From NCBI GenBank assembly GCA_023662875.1, contig JAMPIG010000004.1, positions 1 through 64,000 on the forward strand: DNA of 64,000 nucleotides, read 5' to 3'. This DNA comes from Roseburia sp. GTDB taxonomy: Bacteria; Bacillota; Clostridia; Lachnospirales; Lachnospiraceae. Positions 8,835-16,096 of this stretch are shown here, piece by piece (positions within the stretch are counted from its first letter, which is position 1; the number at the start of each line of letters is the position of its first letter). The notes under the pieces were generated by a model that made no database searches, had not been told where the DNA came from, and saw only the letters and a program-made list of their open reading frames with translations. A program made the translations under genes and the position numbers.

Positions 8835-9713
8835 TTACTCCTTGTCCCCGGAATTATAGGTGCGCTTCCGCAGGATTCCCATCACCAGCATACACAGCGC
8901 AAAGGTAAAGGCAAAATAGACCCAGCCCATAGCGGCACCGTATTCAAACTCCTGATTCTGGAAGGTCTGCTCCAGAATATAGTTCACCAGCGCGTTGTTG
9001 GAATCCGTAAAGAAGGAAACCATGGTGTACACGAAGTTCAGCAGGATCACCGGGGAAATCAGGGGAAGGGTAATCTTCCAGAACATCTCCCACTGGGTCG
9101 CGCCGTCCACCTTCGCCGCCTCGTACAGGGAAGAGGAAATACCCTGCAGTCCCGCCAGGAACAGGACGATCTGCACACCGGACTTCCAGAAGACGATCGT
9201 GATCCGATCCAGCACCGACTGCACCACCGGGGCGAAGGTCGGCCCCAGAAGATCCATCATCTGCTCCGGCACCATGATGCCCTGGGTAATGCTGGTGGTG
9301 TCCGCTCCCATGCCCAAAAGCTGCTTCATAACGTAGCCGCTCCCCAGAAGCACGGGGATAAAGAATACGGTTCTGAAAAAGCCTCTGGCCTTCATGGGCC
9401 GGTTGATCAGAATCGCGATCAGCAGGGAAAACACCAGCGAGATCGGCGTATTGAGAACCGTATCCGCCATCACCTTCAGGAAGGTGGGCACGAAGTTGAT
9501 ATCATACAGGAAAATATGCCTGTAGTTCTCCAGTCCGACCCATTCCATGATGAAGCCCTTGAACTTTGTAATATCGCTGAAGCTCAGCCGTACCGACACA
9601 AAAATCGGATAGATGAAGAACAGGCATACGCCGATCAGCCAGGGGGTCAGGAAGAAAAATGCCTCGATCCCGCGTCTTCTTTTAATTGTCATATGAAATT
9701 TTTTTCTTTTCAT
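8835..9713 (-). CDS. carbohydrate ABC transporter permease (LplB type)
   Basis: 292 residues, about six helices, EAA loop YEAAKVDGATQWEMFWKITLP. It opens with a very basic segment (MKRKKFHMTIKRRRG). The SD GGAAAGGTAAGG overlaps the stop of the DUF5696 gene, so translation is coupled. A perfect 9-bp inverted repeat, CATATGAAA/TTTCATATG, spans the start codon (9690-9716) and could hide it in the mRNA. It forms the second half of the permease pair with 7736-8698. Confidence 0.92.
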   Translation of the reverse strand: MKRKKFHMTIKRRRGIEAFFFLTPWLIGVCLFFIYPIFVSVRLSFSDITKFKGFIMEWVGLENYRHIFLYDINFVPTFLKVMADTVLNTPISLVFSLLIAILINRPMKARGFFRTVFFIPVLLGSGYVMKQLLGMGADTTSITQGIMVPEQMMDLLGPTFAPVVQSVLDRITIVFWKSGVQIVLFLAGLQGISSSLYEAAKVDGATQWEMFWKITLPLISPVILLNFVYTMVSFFTDSNNALVNYILEQTFQNQEFEYGAAMGWVYFAFTFALCMLVMGILRKRTYNSGDKE

Positions 9714-9723
9714 ATGCGAAACC

Positions 9724-11901
9724 TTACCTTTCCACGGAGTCCGTTACCACCGTATAATTCCTTGCGGGAACCGTAACTCCATCCGCCGTCTGCTCCTCGC
9801 TCCCGTAGTTTACATAGACTCTCGTCCCGTCGCCGTAGGTCACCCGGTACAGCTCCCCGCCCAGGCTTACATGCTCTTCCATTACCTCTCCGGCAAGGAA
9901 GCCCACTCTGTCGTTCAGCTCCCGATAGACGCTGACGACGTCGTCACGCCAGCTGTCGTATTTGGAGGTAAACAGATCGTTGTACTCCGTATACATCAAA
10001 TCCTCGGAGCCCTCATAGGTCAGCTCAAAATAGGGGAGATAACCGTATTCCACCCATTTCAGCTTTTCACCCTCCAGATCGCCGGACAGGTTTCCGGCGT
10101 CCATCAGATATCCCGCCAGCCCGTGGGTCACCAGCTGATAAAAGGGGACATTTCTCGTCGTAAAGCGGAAGCCCTGGTCGTCGTCGGGAATCCCCTTCAG
10201 ATAGTCCGCGTAGCCCAAAGCGTAAGCGTTGCCGCCCTCCACCGAGAGGATGCCGTATTTCTCCTTCAGCTCTCCCATCAGCTCCTTCCAGCGAGTCATC
10301 GTCTCCCCGGAGGTAACCTTTCCCCGGGAGTTATAGCTGTAGGCCAGCGTATCCGCCAAGCCGCCCAGAGAGTATCCCGCGATACCGTACTTTCCCGCCT
10401 TGCCGTCAAATTTCTTAAAGTTGCGCAGCGCCGTGTCCGGCCCCAGCAGGAAAAGCTTTTCGTCCTCATCCGTCATCGCCGCGTAGTTCCCCAGATAAAT
10501 CAGATCTCTCTGGCTGGAATAGCCGCCGATCCGGTCCCAGGCGTAGAGCAGATGAAAATCCAGCGTTACCGGAATCCCTTCCTCCTCCGCGGTCTTCAGA
10601 AAGCTCTTCAAACCGCTCTTTCCGCCGATGGAGGAGTTCACCCGAAAGGGTTGGGGCTCCGAATAGTAGCCGTGCTTCGTATAGCCCTTCAGGTTGACCA
10701 CCATCCGATCCACACCCTGCTCTCCCAGATCCGTTATCATCTCCGCCGCCTGGTCGAAGTCTGTCACCTGTTTCCATTCGTCGAACAGGAGACCTTCTTC
10801 CTCAATGCCCATCAGGATATCCAGATACAGCGGGTATCCTTCTTCCTCCGTCCCGTACTCCACGCCGCAGCTTTTCAGATAATCCCGATAGCTTGCAGCC
10901 ATGGCGCTGTAATCCGTATGTCCCGTCTCCAAAAACCGATAGTAGATTTCCCGGTCTCCCGGCAGGATGCCGCCCGCGTAGGAGAGAACCGTGCTGGTCT
11001 TTACCCGGGCGTCCGGAAAGCCCTGGCGGTACAGAAACTCGCCGTACAGCCCGTTTACCGGCACGACCTGCGTCGAACAGGACAGGGAAATCCGGGCGTT
11101 TGCGTCGCCCTCCGTCATAATTGCAATGTAACCTCTGTCGTTGATATTCACTCCGTATACCGGCAGTGAGGCGCTGGCGGTCACCGCCTGGAAGGGCAGC
11201 AGGAATTTGCGGTAATTCTGGATATCTCCGTAAAGCATGTAGGAATAGCTGCTCTCGCCGATATGGGCGATATCCTGAAACTCCATAATCGCGCCGGAGC
11301 CGTCGGGGTACAGATAGTACCCGTCCGCCTGATCCGTAGCGCCCGACATAAAGGGAAGAACCGCCAGACTGACGATGGAGAACTTTCCGCCGTACTCCTC
11401 AATTCCGTCAAAGGGCACTCTCACCCGAAAGCCGTCCTCCTCCAGGGTAAACGCCAGAGTCATCCGGATACCGGGCTGGCTTAAATCATAGCTGACATAC
11501 AGGGTATTGCCGTCGATACGTCCCGCCGCGGTATAATCCATCTGCAGCAGGGGGGAGTTCATGATCGCGCCCAGCCCAGCGGAAATATTGGTATAGCCCA
11601 GCTGAAAAAGCGAGGACGTCCTCATCTGCCACATCTTGTTCAGCGATTCAAATTCAAAGGCGTCGTCCGTGGGCACGGACTTCCAGACCTCTCCCGTATC
11701 CTTATCCGTCAGCGTCATGACGGAATAATTTTCTTCCAGCTCCATCCGATACCGCCCGTTTTCCAGGGTCGTATCCGAGCTGCCCTCCGGCGCATATATC
11801 ACGGCCTCCGTACCGCCTTCCGCCTCCTGCCCCCCACAGCCCGTCAGGGCAAGCAGGACGGTCAGCACGGAAAGCAGCAGCGTATACTTTGCTTTTTTCA
11901 T
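9724..11901 (-). CDS. DUF5696-type lipoprotein of the pectin locus
   Basis: 725 residues from the ATG at 11901, which overlaps the stop of the YIP1 gene by ATGA, so I reject a longer frame upstream. Lipobox LALTGC gives C22. The body resembles the DUF5696 family, which in related bacteria sits beside YIP1 and LplB/LplC-type importer genes. A glycoside-hydrolase-like barrel is suggested by segments such as VTLDFHLLYAWDR and ILSVEGGNAYALG, but I cannot assign catalytic residues. It is anchored outside the membrane and probably handles or cleaves the glycan before uptake. The function is inferred from context. Confidence 0.75.
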   Translation of the reverse strand: MKKAKYTLLLSVLTVLLALTGCGGQEAEGGTEAVIYAPEGSSDTTLENGRYRMELEENYSVMTLTDKDTGEVWKSVPTDDAFEFESLNKMWQMRTSSLFQLGYTNISAGLGAIMNSPLLQMDYTAAGRIDGNTLYVSYDLSQPGIRMTLAFTLEEDGFRVRVPFDGIEEYGGKFSIVSLAVLPFMSGATDQADGYYLYPDGSGAIMEFQDIAHIGESSYSYMLYGDIQNYRKFLLPFQAVTASASLPVYGVNINDRGYIAIMTEGDANARISLSCSTQVVPVNGLYGEFLYRQGFPDARVKTSTVLSYAGGILPGDREIYYRFLETGHTDYSAMAASYRDYLKSCGVEYGTEEEGYPLYLDILMGIEEEGLLFDEWKQVTDFDQAAEMITDLGEQGVDRMVVNLKGYTKHGYYSEPQPFRVNSSIGGKSGLKSFLKTAEEEGIPVTLDFHLLYAWDRIGGYSSQRDLIYLGNYAAMTDEDEKLFLLGPDTALRNFKKFDGKAGKYGIAGYSLGGLADTLAYSYNSRGKVTSGETMTRWKELMGELKEKYGILSVEGGNAYALGYADYLKGIPDDDQGFRFTTRNVPFYQLVTHGLAGYLMDAGNLSGDLEGEKLKWVEYGYLPYFELTYEGSEDLMYTEYNDLFTSKYDSWRDDVVSVYRELNDRVGFLAGEVMEEHVSLGGELYRVTYGDGTRVYVNYGSEEQTADGVTVPARNYTVVTDSVER

Positions 11902-12521
11902 GAGAACAGATACCTCGCTTCCACAATGACCTCTTTCACAAAGGTGATAAACTGCATACTCAGGGAGAACAGAAGCGCCGTCGCCGCCCAGATCAGCATC
12001 ATGGTAAACAGGGACAGGAAGGTCACCACCGCCGTCTTCCCGATGGAATAGTGGTTCATCTCCTTCAGCGCCGCCAATAACATCGCAACAATCCAGAACA
12101 ACATGGCCCCGTAAATCCCGTAATACAGACCGCTCTGTCCGATCTCCAGGATCCGCGAGAGCAGAGTCAGCAGAGGCGTCACGATCAGATAGGGCAGGAT
12201 CGCGTAGCAGGTCGCCAGCATGGCCTCCAGAAACTTTGTCTCGCCGTCCAGAATCGTCGTCATAGCGTAGGACGCCACGCCCCAGGTCACCACCGGCAGC
12301 AGAATCTTCGCGCACTCGAACACAATGTTCGCGTTCCGGATATTGACGGTGGAAAGCGGATAATGGGTGCCGTAGATACTGATGATCTGTACGATCAGCG
12401 CAAGAAGAATGATAATCGGAATCATCCCGTAAAGAAAAGTCTCTCTCTTACGCTTTATGTACTCAAAGGCGGCGATGGGATGAAACAGCACCATAACAGC
12501 CAGCTTTAAGGCTTCCCTCAT
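11898..12521 (-). CDS. YIP1 family membrane protein
   Basis: 207 residues with about five membrane helices. The opening MREALKLAVMVLFHPIAAFEYIKRKRE matches the YIP1-like family that accompanies DUF5696 genes in Firmicutes sugar loci. It starts inside the stop of the NHL/TPR gene (ATGA at 12518-12521) and its own stop overlaps the start of the DUF5696 lipoprotein at 11898-11901. The three genes are thus one translational block and probably one membrane complex. The biochemical role is unknown. Confidence 0.8.
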   Translation of the reverse strand: MREALKLAVMVLFHPIAAFEYIKRKRETFLYGMIPIIILLALIVQIISIYGTHYPLSTVNIRNANIVFECAKILLPVVTWGVASYAMTTILDGETKFLEAMLATCYAILPYLIVTPLLTLLSRILEIGQSGLYYGIYGAMLFWIVAMLLAALKEMNHYSIGKTAVVTFLSLFTMMLIWAATALLFSLSMQFITFVKEVIVEARYLFS

Positions 12522-13960
12522 GACAGATCACCTCCCATCTGCGTCAGCTCCGCCCAGACCTCCGCTTTATCCTTCATCAGGCAGATCAGCTTATACAGTC
12601 CGAAGACGATAGCAAAGGCGGCGATCACAACCCACAGGAAATGCTCCCGGAAAAGCTCCAGCCGATATTCCGCGTAAGCCTCGGAATAACCCTCCTTATC
12701 GTCTCCCAGCCGATACTGCTCCAGAGACTCCTTATAATTTTCCTCCTTGAAGGTAACCTTTCCCATGCCCTGATGGGCCAGCGCGTAGTTGGAATCGATA
12801 TCGATTACCTTCTGCCAGTATTCCTTGGACTCGCTGTAGCGCCCCGCGTCGTACAGCGTCACCGCCTGATGCACCAGCCGGATAAATTCCGTGGGCTTCA
12901 GGATCGTGATGTTGCCCGCGCTGTAATCCAGCACATACAGATATCCGTTTTCGTCCACATCCAGGCTGATCGGAACCGTGTAGGTTCCCGCGTAATTGCC
13001 GAGGCCGCCGAAGGCCGCCAGCAGATTCCCGTCCTGGTCGTACTGATATAAAAGGCCCGTGTTTTTATCCACCGCCGTAATAATTCCGTTATCCATCACC
13101 GCGATATCCGCAAAGAAGGGCTTTACCGGGTCTTCCTTGCCGCTCTGCTCAATGGTCAGTCCGTAGACATCCTGCGGGTAGGTATTGTTGCCGACGGAGT
13201 TCAGACGCCTGATCTGATCCTTCTCTTCCACCGCCAGCACGCCGTAAATCATACCGTCCGCGCCCACCGTAAAGTTCGAGTAGGAAGCTGGTTCCTGCTT
13301 TAAGGTTCTCTCGATCTGAGACCGGGAGCCGAAGGTACGGATCAGCAGACGGCTCAGGGAAAATCCAACCTCCACCGCCCCCAGGTAACCGTGGAAATTA
13401 TTGGCCTGGTCGATAATCATCAGGTTCGCGCCCTTTAAGGCGTAAATGTTTCCGATACTGTTGACCGCGATCTTCTGGGCGTCGAAGGCGAAATTCTCCG
13501 ACAGCAGCGCGGAATCCGGCTTCCCGTACTCCGCGATCCCGCGGCCCTTTTCGTCGATCACCGCGATCCTTAGGTTCCCGGTATCCGCAATCCAGAGATT
13601 GCCGTCCTTATCCTTGAAGACGCCGCCCGGCGCGGAAAATTTCCGGTCGAAGGCCTCCGTAAACTCCGCCTCCACATTTCCCCGGATATCCATCTTCAGA
13701 ACCCGGTTGTTGTCCGCGTCCGCCACATAGATATGGCCGCCGTCCACAAAGATGTCCTGAGGATGACTCATCGTCCCGTATTCGCCCAGATTATAGATGC
13801 TGTCGTATACCTCGTAGGCCTCCGGGATCGGCAGAAGGCTGTCGTCCGCGTCCGCCACAAAGGTATTTCCCGCCGCCTGTACCTGCCCCGCGGGCAGAAG
13901 CAGCGTCGCCGCAACACAGGCCGCCGCAACCCGGCAGATCTGTCGCCAATATTTTTTCAT
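12518..13960 (-). CDS. secreted NHL-repeat protein with TPR and C-terminal membrane anchor
   Basis: 480 residues from the ATG at 13960 (SD AAAGGAAAAAG). Signal peptide to about VQA-AGN, then an NHL beta-propeller with repeats such as GTMSHPQDIFVDGGHIYVADADNNRVLKMD and GNLWIADTGNLRIAVIDEKG. A TPR hairpin pair follows (about residues 380-440), then one helix near the C-terminus (FLWVVIAAFAIVFGLYKLI) and a short cytoplasmic tail. It probably forms an extracellular scaffold with the YIP1 and DUF5696 proteins encoded just downstream. Propeller ligands cannot be read from sequence. Confidence 0.82.
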   Translation of the reverse strand: MKKYWRQICRVAAACVAATLLLPAGQVQAAGNTFVADADDSLLPIPEAYEVYDSIYNLGEYGTMSHPQDIFVDGGHIYVADADNNRVLKMDIRGNVEAEFTEAFDRKFSAPGGVFKDKDGNLWIADTGNLRIAVIDEKGRGIAEYGKPDSALLSENFAFDAQKIAVNSIGNIYALKGANLMIIDQANNFHGYLGAVEVGFSLSRLLIRTFGSRSQIERTLKQEPASYSNFTVGADGMIYGVLAVEEKDQIRRLNSVGNNTYPQDVYGLTIEQSGKEDPVKPFFADIAVMDNGIITAVDKNTGLLYQYDQDGNLLAAFGGLGNYAGTYTVPISLDVDENGYLYVLDYSAGNITILKPTEFIRLVHQAVTLYDAGRYSESKEYWQKVIDIDSNYALAHQGMGKVTFKEENYKESLEQYRLGDDKEGYSEAYAEYRLELFREHFLWVVIAAFAIVFGLYKLICLMKDKAEVWAELTQMGGDLS

Positions 13961-13999
13961 CGGACTTTTTCCTTTCTCTGTATCATTGCAAGTAATCTG

Positions 14000-14049
14000 G
14001 AAGAACGCCTGCCCAAAGAGGTGGGCTGTGCCCCCTCTTGGCGTTCTTC
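14000..14049 (-). repeat. nested hairpin in intergenic space
   Basis: GAAGAACGCC (14000-14009) pairs with GGCGTTCTTC (14040-14049) as a perfect 10-bp stem. Inside it sits AAGAGGTGGG...CCCCCTCTT, the same inner hairpin type as at 15056-15105 and, in diverged form, in 8761-8829. Confidence 0.6.
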
Positions 14050-14050
14050 T

Positions 14051-14132
14051 GTGCAAGATTTAGAATTTCTCCGCGAAACAGCCTATGCTGTGAGCGGAAA
14101 TTGTCGGAGACAATTAGAAATTCTTCTTGCAC
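14051..14132 (-). other. 82-nt three-way-junction palindromic element
   Basis: It abuts the stop codon of the permease gene. The outer helix is GTGCAAGA/TCTTGCAC (14051-14058 with 14125-14132), continued by a second 9-bp helix AGAATTTCT/AGAAATTCT (14062-14070 with 14116-14124). That helix encloses two hairpins: CCGC-ACAGC/GCTGT-GCGG at 14071-14097 and AATTGTC/GACAATT at 14099-14115. As RNA this would be a compact cloverleaf-like fold. It may be an mRNA stabiliser or processing site between two genes of the train, or a mobile palindromic repeat. Confidence 0.55.
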
Positions 14133-14999
14133 TTAGCTCTTAATTCCCGAGTAAGTCATGGTCTCCATAACCTTGCCGCGGAAGACGGCAAATACGATGA
14201 TGGAGGGCAGCGTGGTAATCAGCGTCGCCGCGCCTACCGTACCGGCCCGGGCTACCACTCCCGCTCCGCCTGCCAGCGTCTGCAGGGCAAGAGGCAGCGT
14301 CTTTAACGCATCGCTTCGGATAAAGATCAGCGGCGAGAAATAATCGTTCCAGTTGTTGACAAAGGAGAACACCGCCAGGGTACTCCAAGCCGGCTTCAAC
14401 AGCGGCATGGCCACCTTCCAGAAGATGCCGATATTGGAAGCGCCGTCGATCCTCGCCGCCTCCAGAATCGAGTCCGGAAGCTGTTCGCAGAACTGCTTCA
14501 CCAGGAAGAAGTTATAGGCCACGGCGATCTTTGGGATAATCAGCGCCCAATAGCTGTTCACCAGCCCCAGCTTATTGACCACCAGATAGTTCGGGATCTG
14601 GGTCACATGGGTGGAGAACATCAGCGCCGCCAGCACCACCGCGAAGATGGCGTCCGCCCCTGCCGGTTTATGCTTCGTCAGCCCGTAGGCTCCCAGGCTG
14701 CAGACCATGATGCTCAAAAACACCGTCACTACCGTGGTGAAGAGGCTGTTGAAGATATACCTGGTAAAGGGCACCACCGACGCGTTCAGCGAGGTCAGAA
14801 GGTCGCTGAAATTCTGGAAGGTAGGATTCCGGCTGATGATCCGTGGGGGATAAATATACAGCTCCTCCGTAGACATCAGCGCTCTGGAAACCATCGCTAC
14901 CATGGGCAGTCCCGTAAAGCAGACCAGCAGTCCCAGCAGTACAAACAGCATGATCTGGCTGAATTTTATTTTTTTGATCCGTATCCGTCTCTGTTTCAT
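14133..14999 (-). CDS. carbohydrate ABC transporter permease (MalG/LplC type)
   Basis: 288 residues from the ATG at 14999, preferred to one 21 nt upstream because GGAG lies 7 nt before it. A very basic N-terminus (MKQRRIRIKKIK) is followed by about six helices. The EAA loop reads LEAARIDGASNIGIFWKVAMP. Partner of the permease at 15110-16009 and, by order, of the large binding protein at 16097-19033. This is the first of two complete importers in the locus. Confidence 0.92.
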   Translation of the reverse strand: MKQRRIRIKKIKFSQIMLFVLLGLLVCFTGLPMVAMVSRALMSTEELYIYPPRIISRNPTFQNFSDLLTSLNASVVPFTRYIFNSLFTTVVTVFLSIMVCSLGAYGLTKHKPAGADAIFAVVLAALMFSTHVTQIPNYLVVNKLGLVNSYWALIIPKIAVAYNFFLVKQFCEQLPDSILEAARIDGASNIGIFWKVAMPLLKPAWSTLAVFSFVNNWNDYFSPLIFIRSDALKTLPLALQTLAGGAGVVARAGTVGAATLITTLPSIIVFAVFRGKVMETMTYSGIKS

Positions 15000-15043
15000 C
15001 CTGATTCTCCAAACTTTCATTCCTATTTATCGTTTCTCAGAAG

Positions 15044-15111
15044 AATCGCTTCCCATTGAGGTGGGCTGTACCCCCTCAAAGAGGTGGGTTGCACCCCCTC
15101 CTCTTGCGATT
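15044..15111 (-). repeat. double hairpin element between permease genes
   Basis: AATCGC/GCGATT ends enclose two adjacent hairpins, TTGAGGTGGG...CCCCCTCAA (15056-15079) and AGAGGTGGG...CCCCCTCCTCTT (15080-15105). The same GAGGTGGG/CCCCCTC unit is found at 14015-14038. The right end overlaps the stop codon of the upstream permease gene. Confidence 0.55.
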
Positions 15112-16009
15112 ACTCCTCCGACTTAAACAGCCTCATACACACCCGCCCCATGACAAAGGTGATCAAAAACAGAATCATTGCCACCGCCGAAGCGTAGCCC
15201 ATGTTATATCTGGTAAACGCGTAATCGTAAAGGTGCGCCACAATGGTATGGGCCGCATAGTTGGGGCTGGGCATACCGGCCACCGCCGTTGCCACGTCAA
15301 ATACCGCGAAGGAACCGACGATGGAGTTGATCGCGCCAAAGAGCAGCTGCGGCTTCATCAGGGGCCAGGTGATATACCGAAGCTCCTGAAAGCGGTTGGC
15401 GATCCCGTCCACCCTGGCCGCCTCGTAAAGCGCCGGGTCGATGTTCTGGAAGCCCGCCAGAAATACCAGGAAGCCCGTACCCATGCTCATCCAAATCGAG
15501 ATCAGCATGACGACCCCCATAACGTAATCCGAGTCGCTGGTCCAAAGGATCGGCTCCGTCAGAAGCCCCAGCTTTAAGAGAAAGTTATTCAGGTATCCGT
15601 ACCGGTCGCCGGAAAAGATAATCAGCCAGATCGTTGACATCGCCACGCCGCTGGTCAGGGAAGGCGCGTAAAACGCCAGGGAGAAAAATCCCTTTCCCTT
15701 TTTCACCAGGGTGATGATCCAGGCCATGAAGAAGGACGCCATATAACCGATGGGCCCGGTGATCAGCGCGAACACCAGCGTATTCTGCAAAGCCTTCAGG
15801 AACACGTCGTCGTCCAGAATCAGGAAAGCGTAATTATCCAGTCCCACAAACCCGGGCTTCTGTATCATGTTGTAGTTGGTAAAGCTCGTTCCCATCGCTA
15901 CCGCCACGGGCACAATGGTAAAGGCCGTAAACAGAAGCAGAAAAGGCAGCAGGAACAGGTATCCCGTCTTATTTTTTCGCATCCAGATCTTAAATTTTGA
16001 TTGATTCAT
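15110..16009 (-). CDS. carbohydrate ABC transporter permease (LplB type)
   Basis: 299 residues from the ATG at 16009, with AAGGGG 7 nt upstream in a palindromic leader. Basic N-terminus (MNQSKFKIWMRKNK), about six helices, EAA loop YEAARVDGIANRFQELRYITWP. It follows the binding-protein gene 16097-19033 and precedes its partner permease. As with the other pair, no ATPase subunit is encoded nearby. Confidence 0.92.
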   Translation of the reverse strand: MNQSKFKIWMRKNKTGYLFLLPFLLLFTAFTIVPVAVAMGTSFTNYNMIQKPGFVGLDNYAFLILDDDVFLKALQNTLVFALITGPIGYMASFFMAWIITLVKKGKGFFSLAFYAPSLTSGVAMSTIWLIIFSGDRYGYLNNFLLKLGLLTEPILWTSDSDYVMGVVMLISIWMSMGTGFLVFLAGFQNIDPALYEAARVDGIANRFQELRYITWPLMKPQLLFGAINSIVGSFAVFDVATAVAGMPSPNYAAHTIVAHLYDYAFTRYNMGYASAVAMILFLITFVMGRVCMRLFKSEE

Positions 16010-16011
16010 GT

Positions 16012-16072
16012 TTATACCCCTTGCGCGCTCTGGCGCGCATACCAATCAATATTTGGAAGTTTACTTCCAAAC
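16012..16072 (-). repeat. palindromic leader repeat, copy D
   Basis: On the coding strand: GGAAGTAAACTTCC, AAATATTGATTGGTATG, hairpin GCGCGC-CAGA-GCGCGC, then AGGGGTATAAAC and the ATG at 16009. Closely matches copies at 2114-2155 and 8701-8829. Confidence 0.6.
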
Positions 16073-16096
16073 TTCCGCCAACCTCCGGCATAAACC

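Noticed and set aside
11902..12315. N-terminal extension of the DUF5696 lipoprotein
   Set aside because: The extra residues are a shadow of the YIP1 gene. The ATG at 11901 has a lipoprotein signal and overlaps the YIP1 stop.
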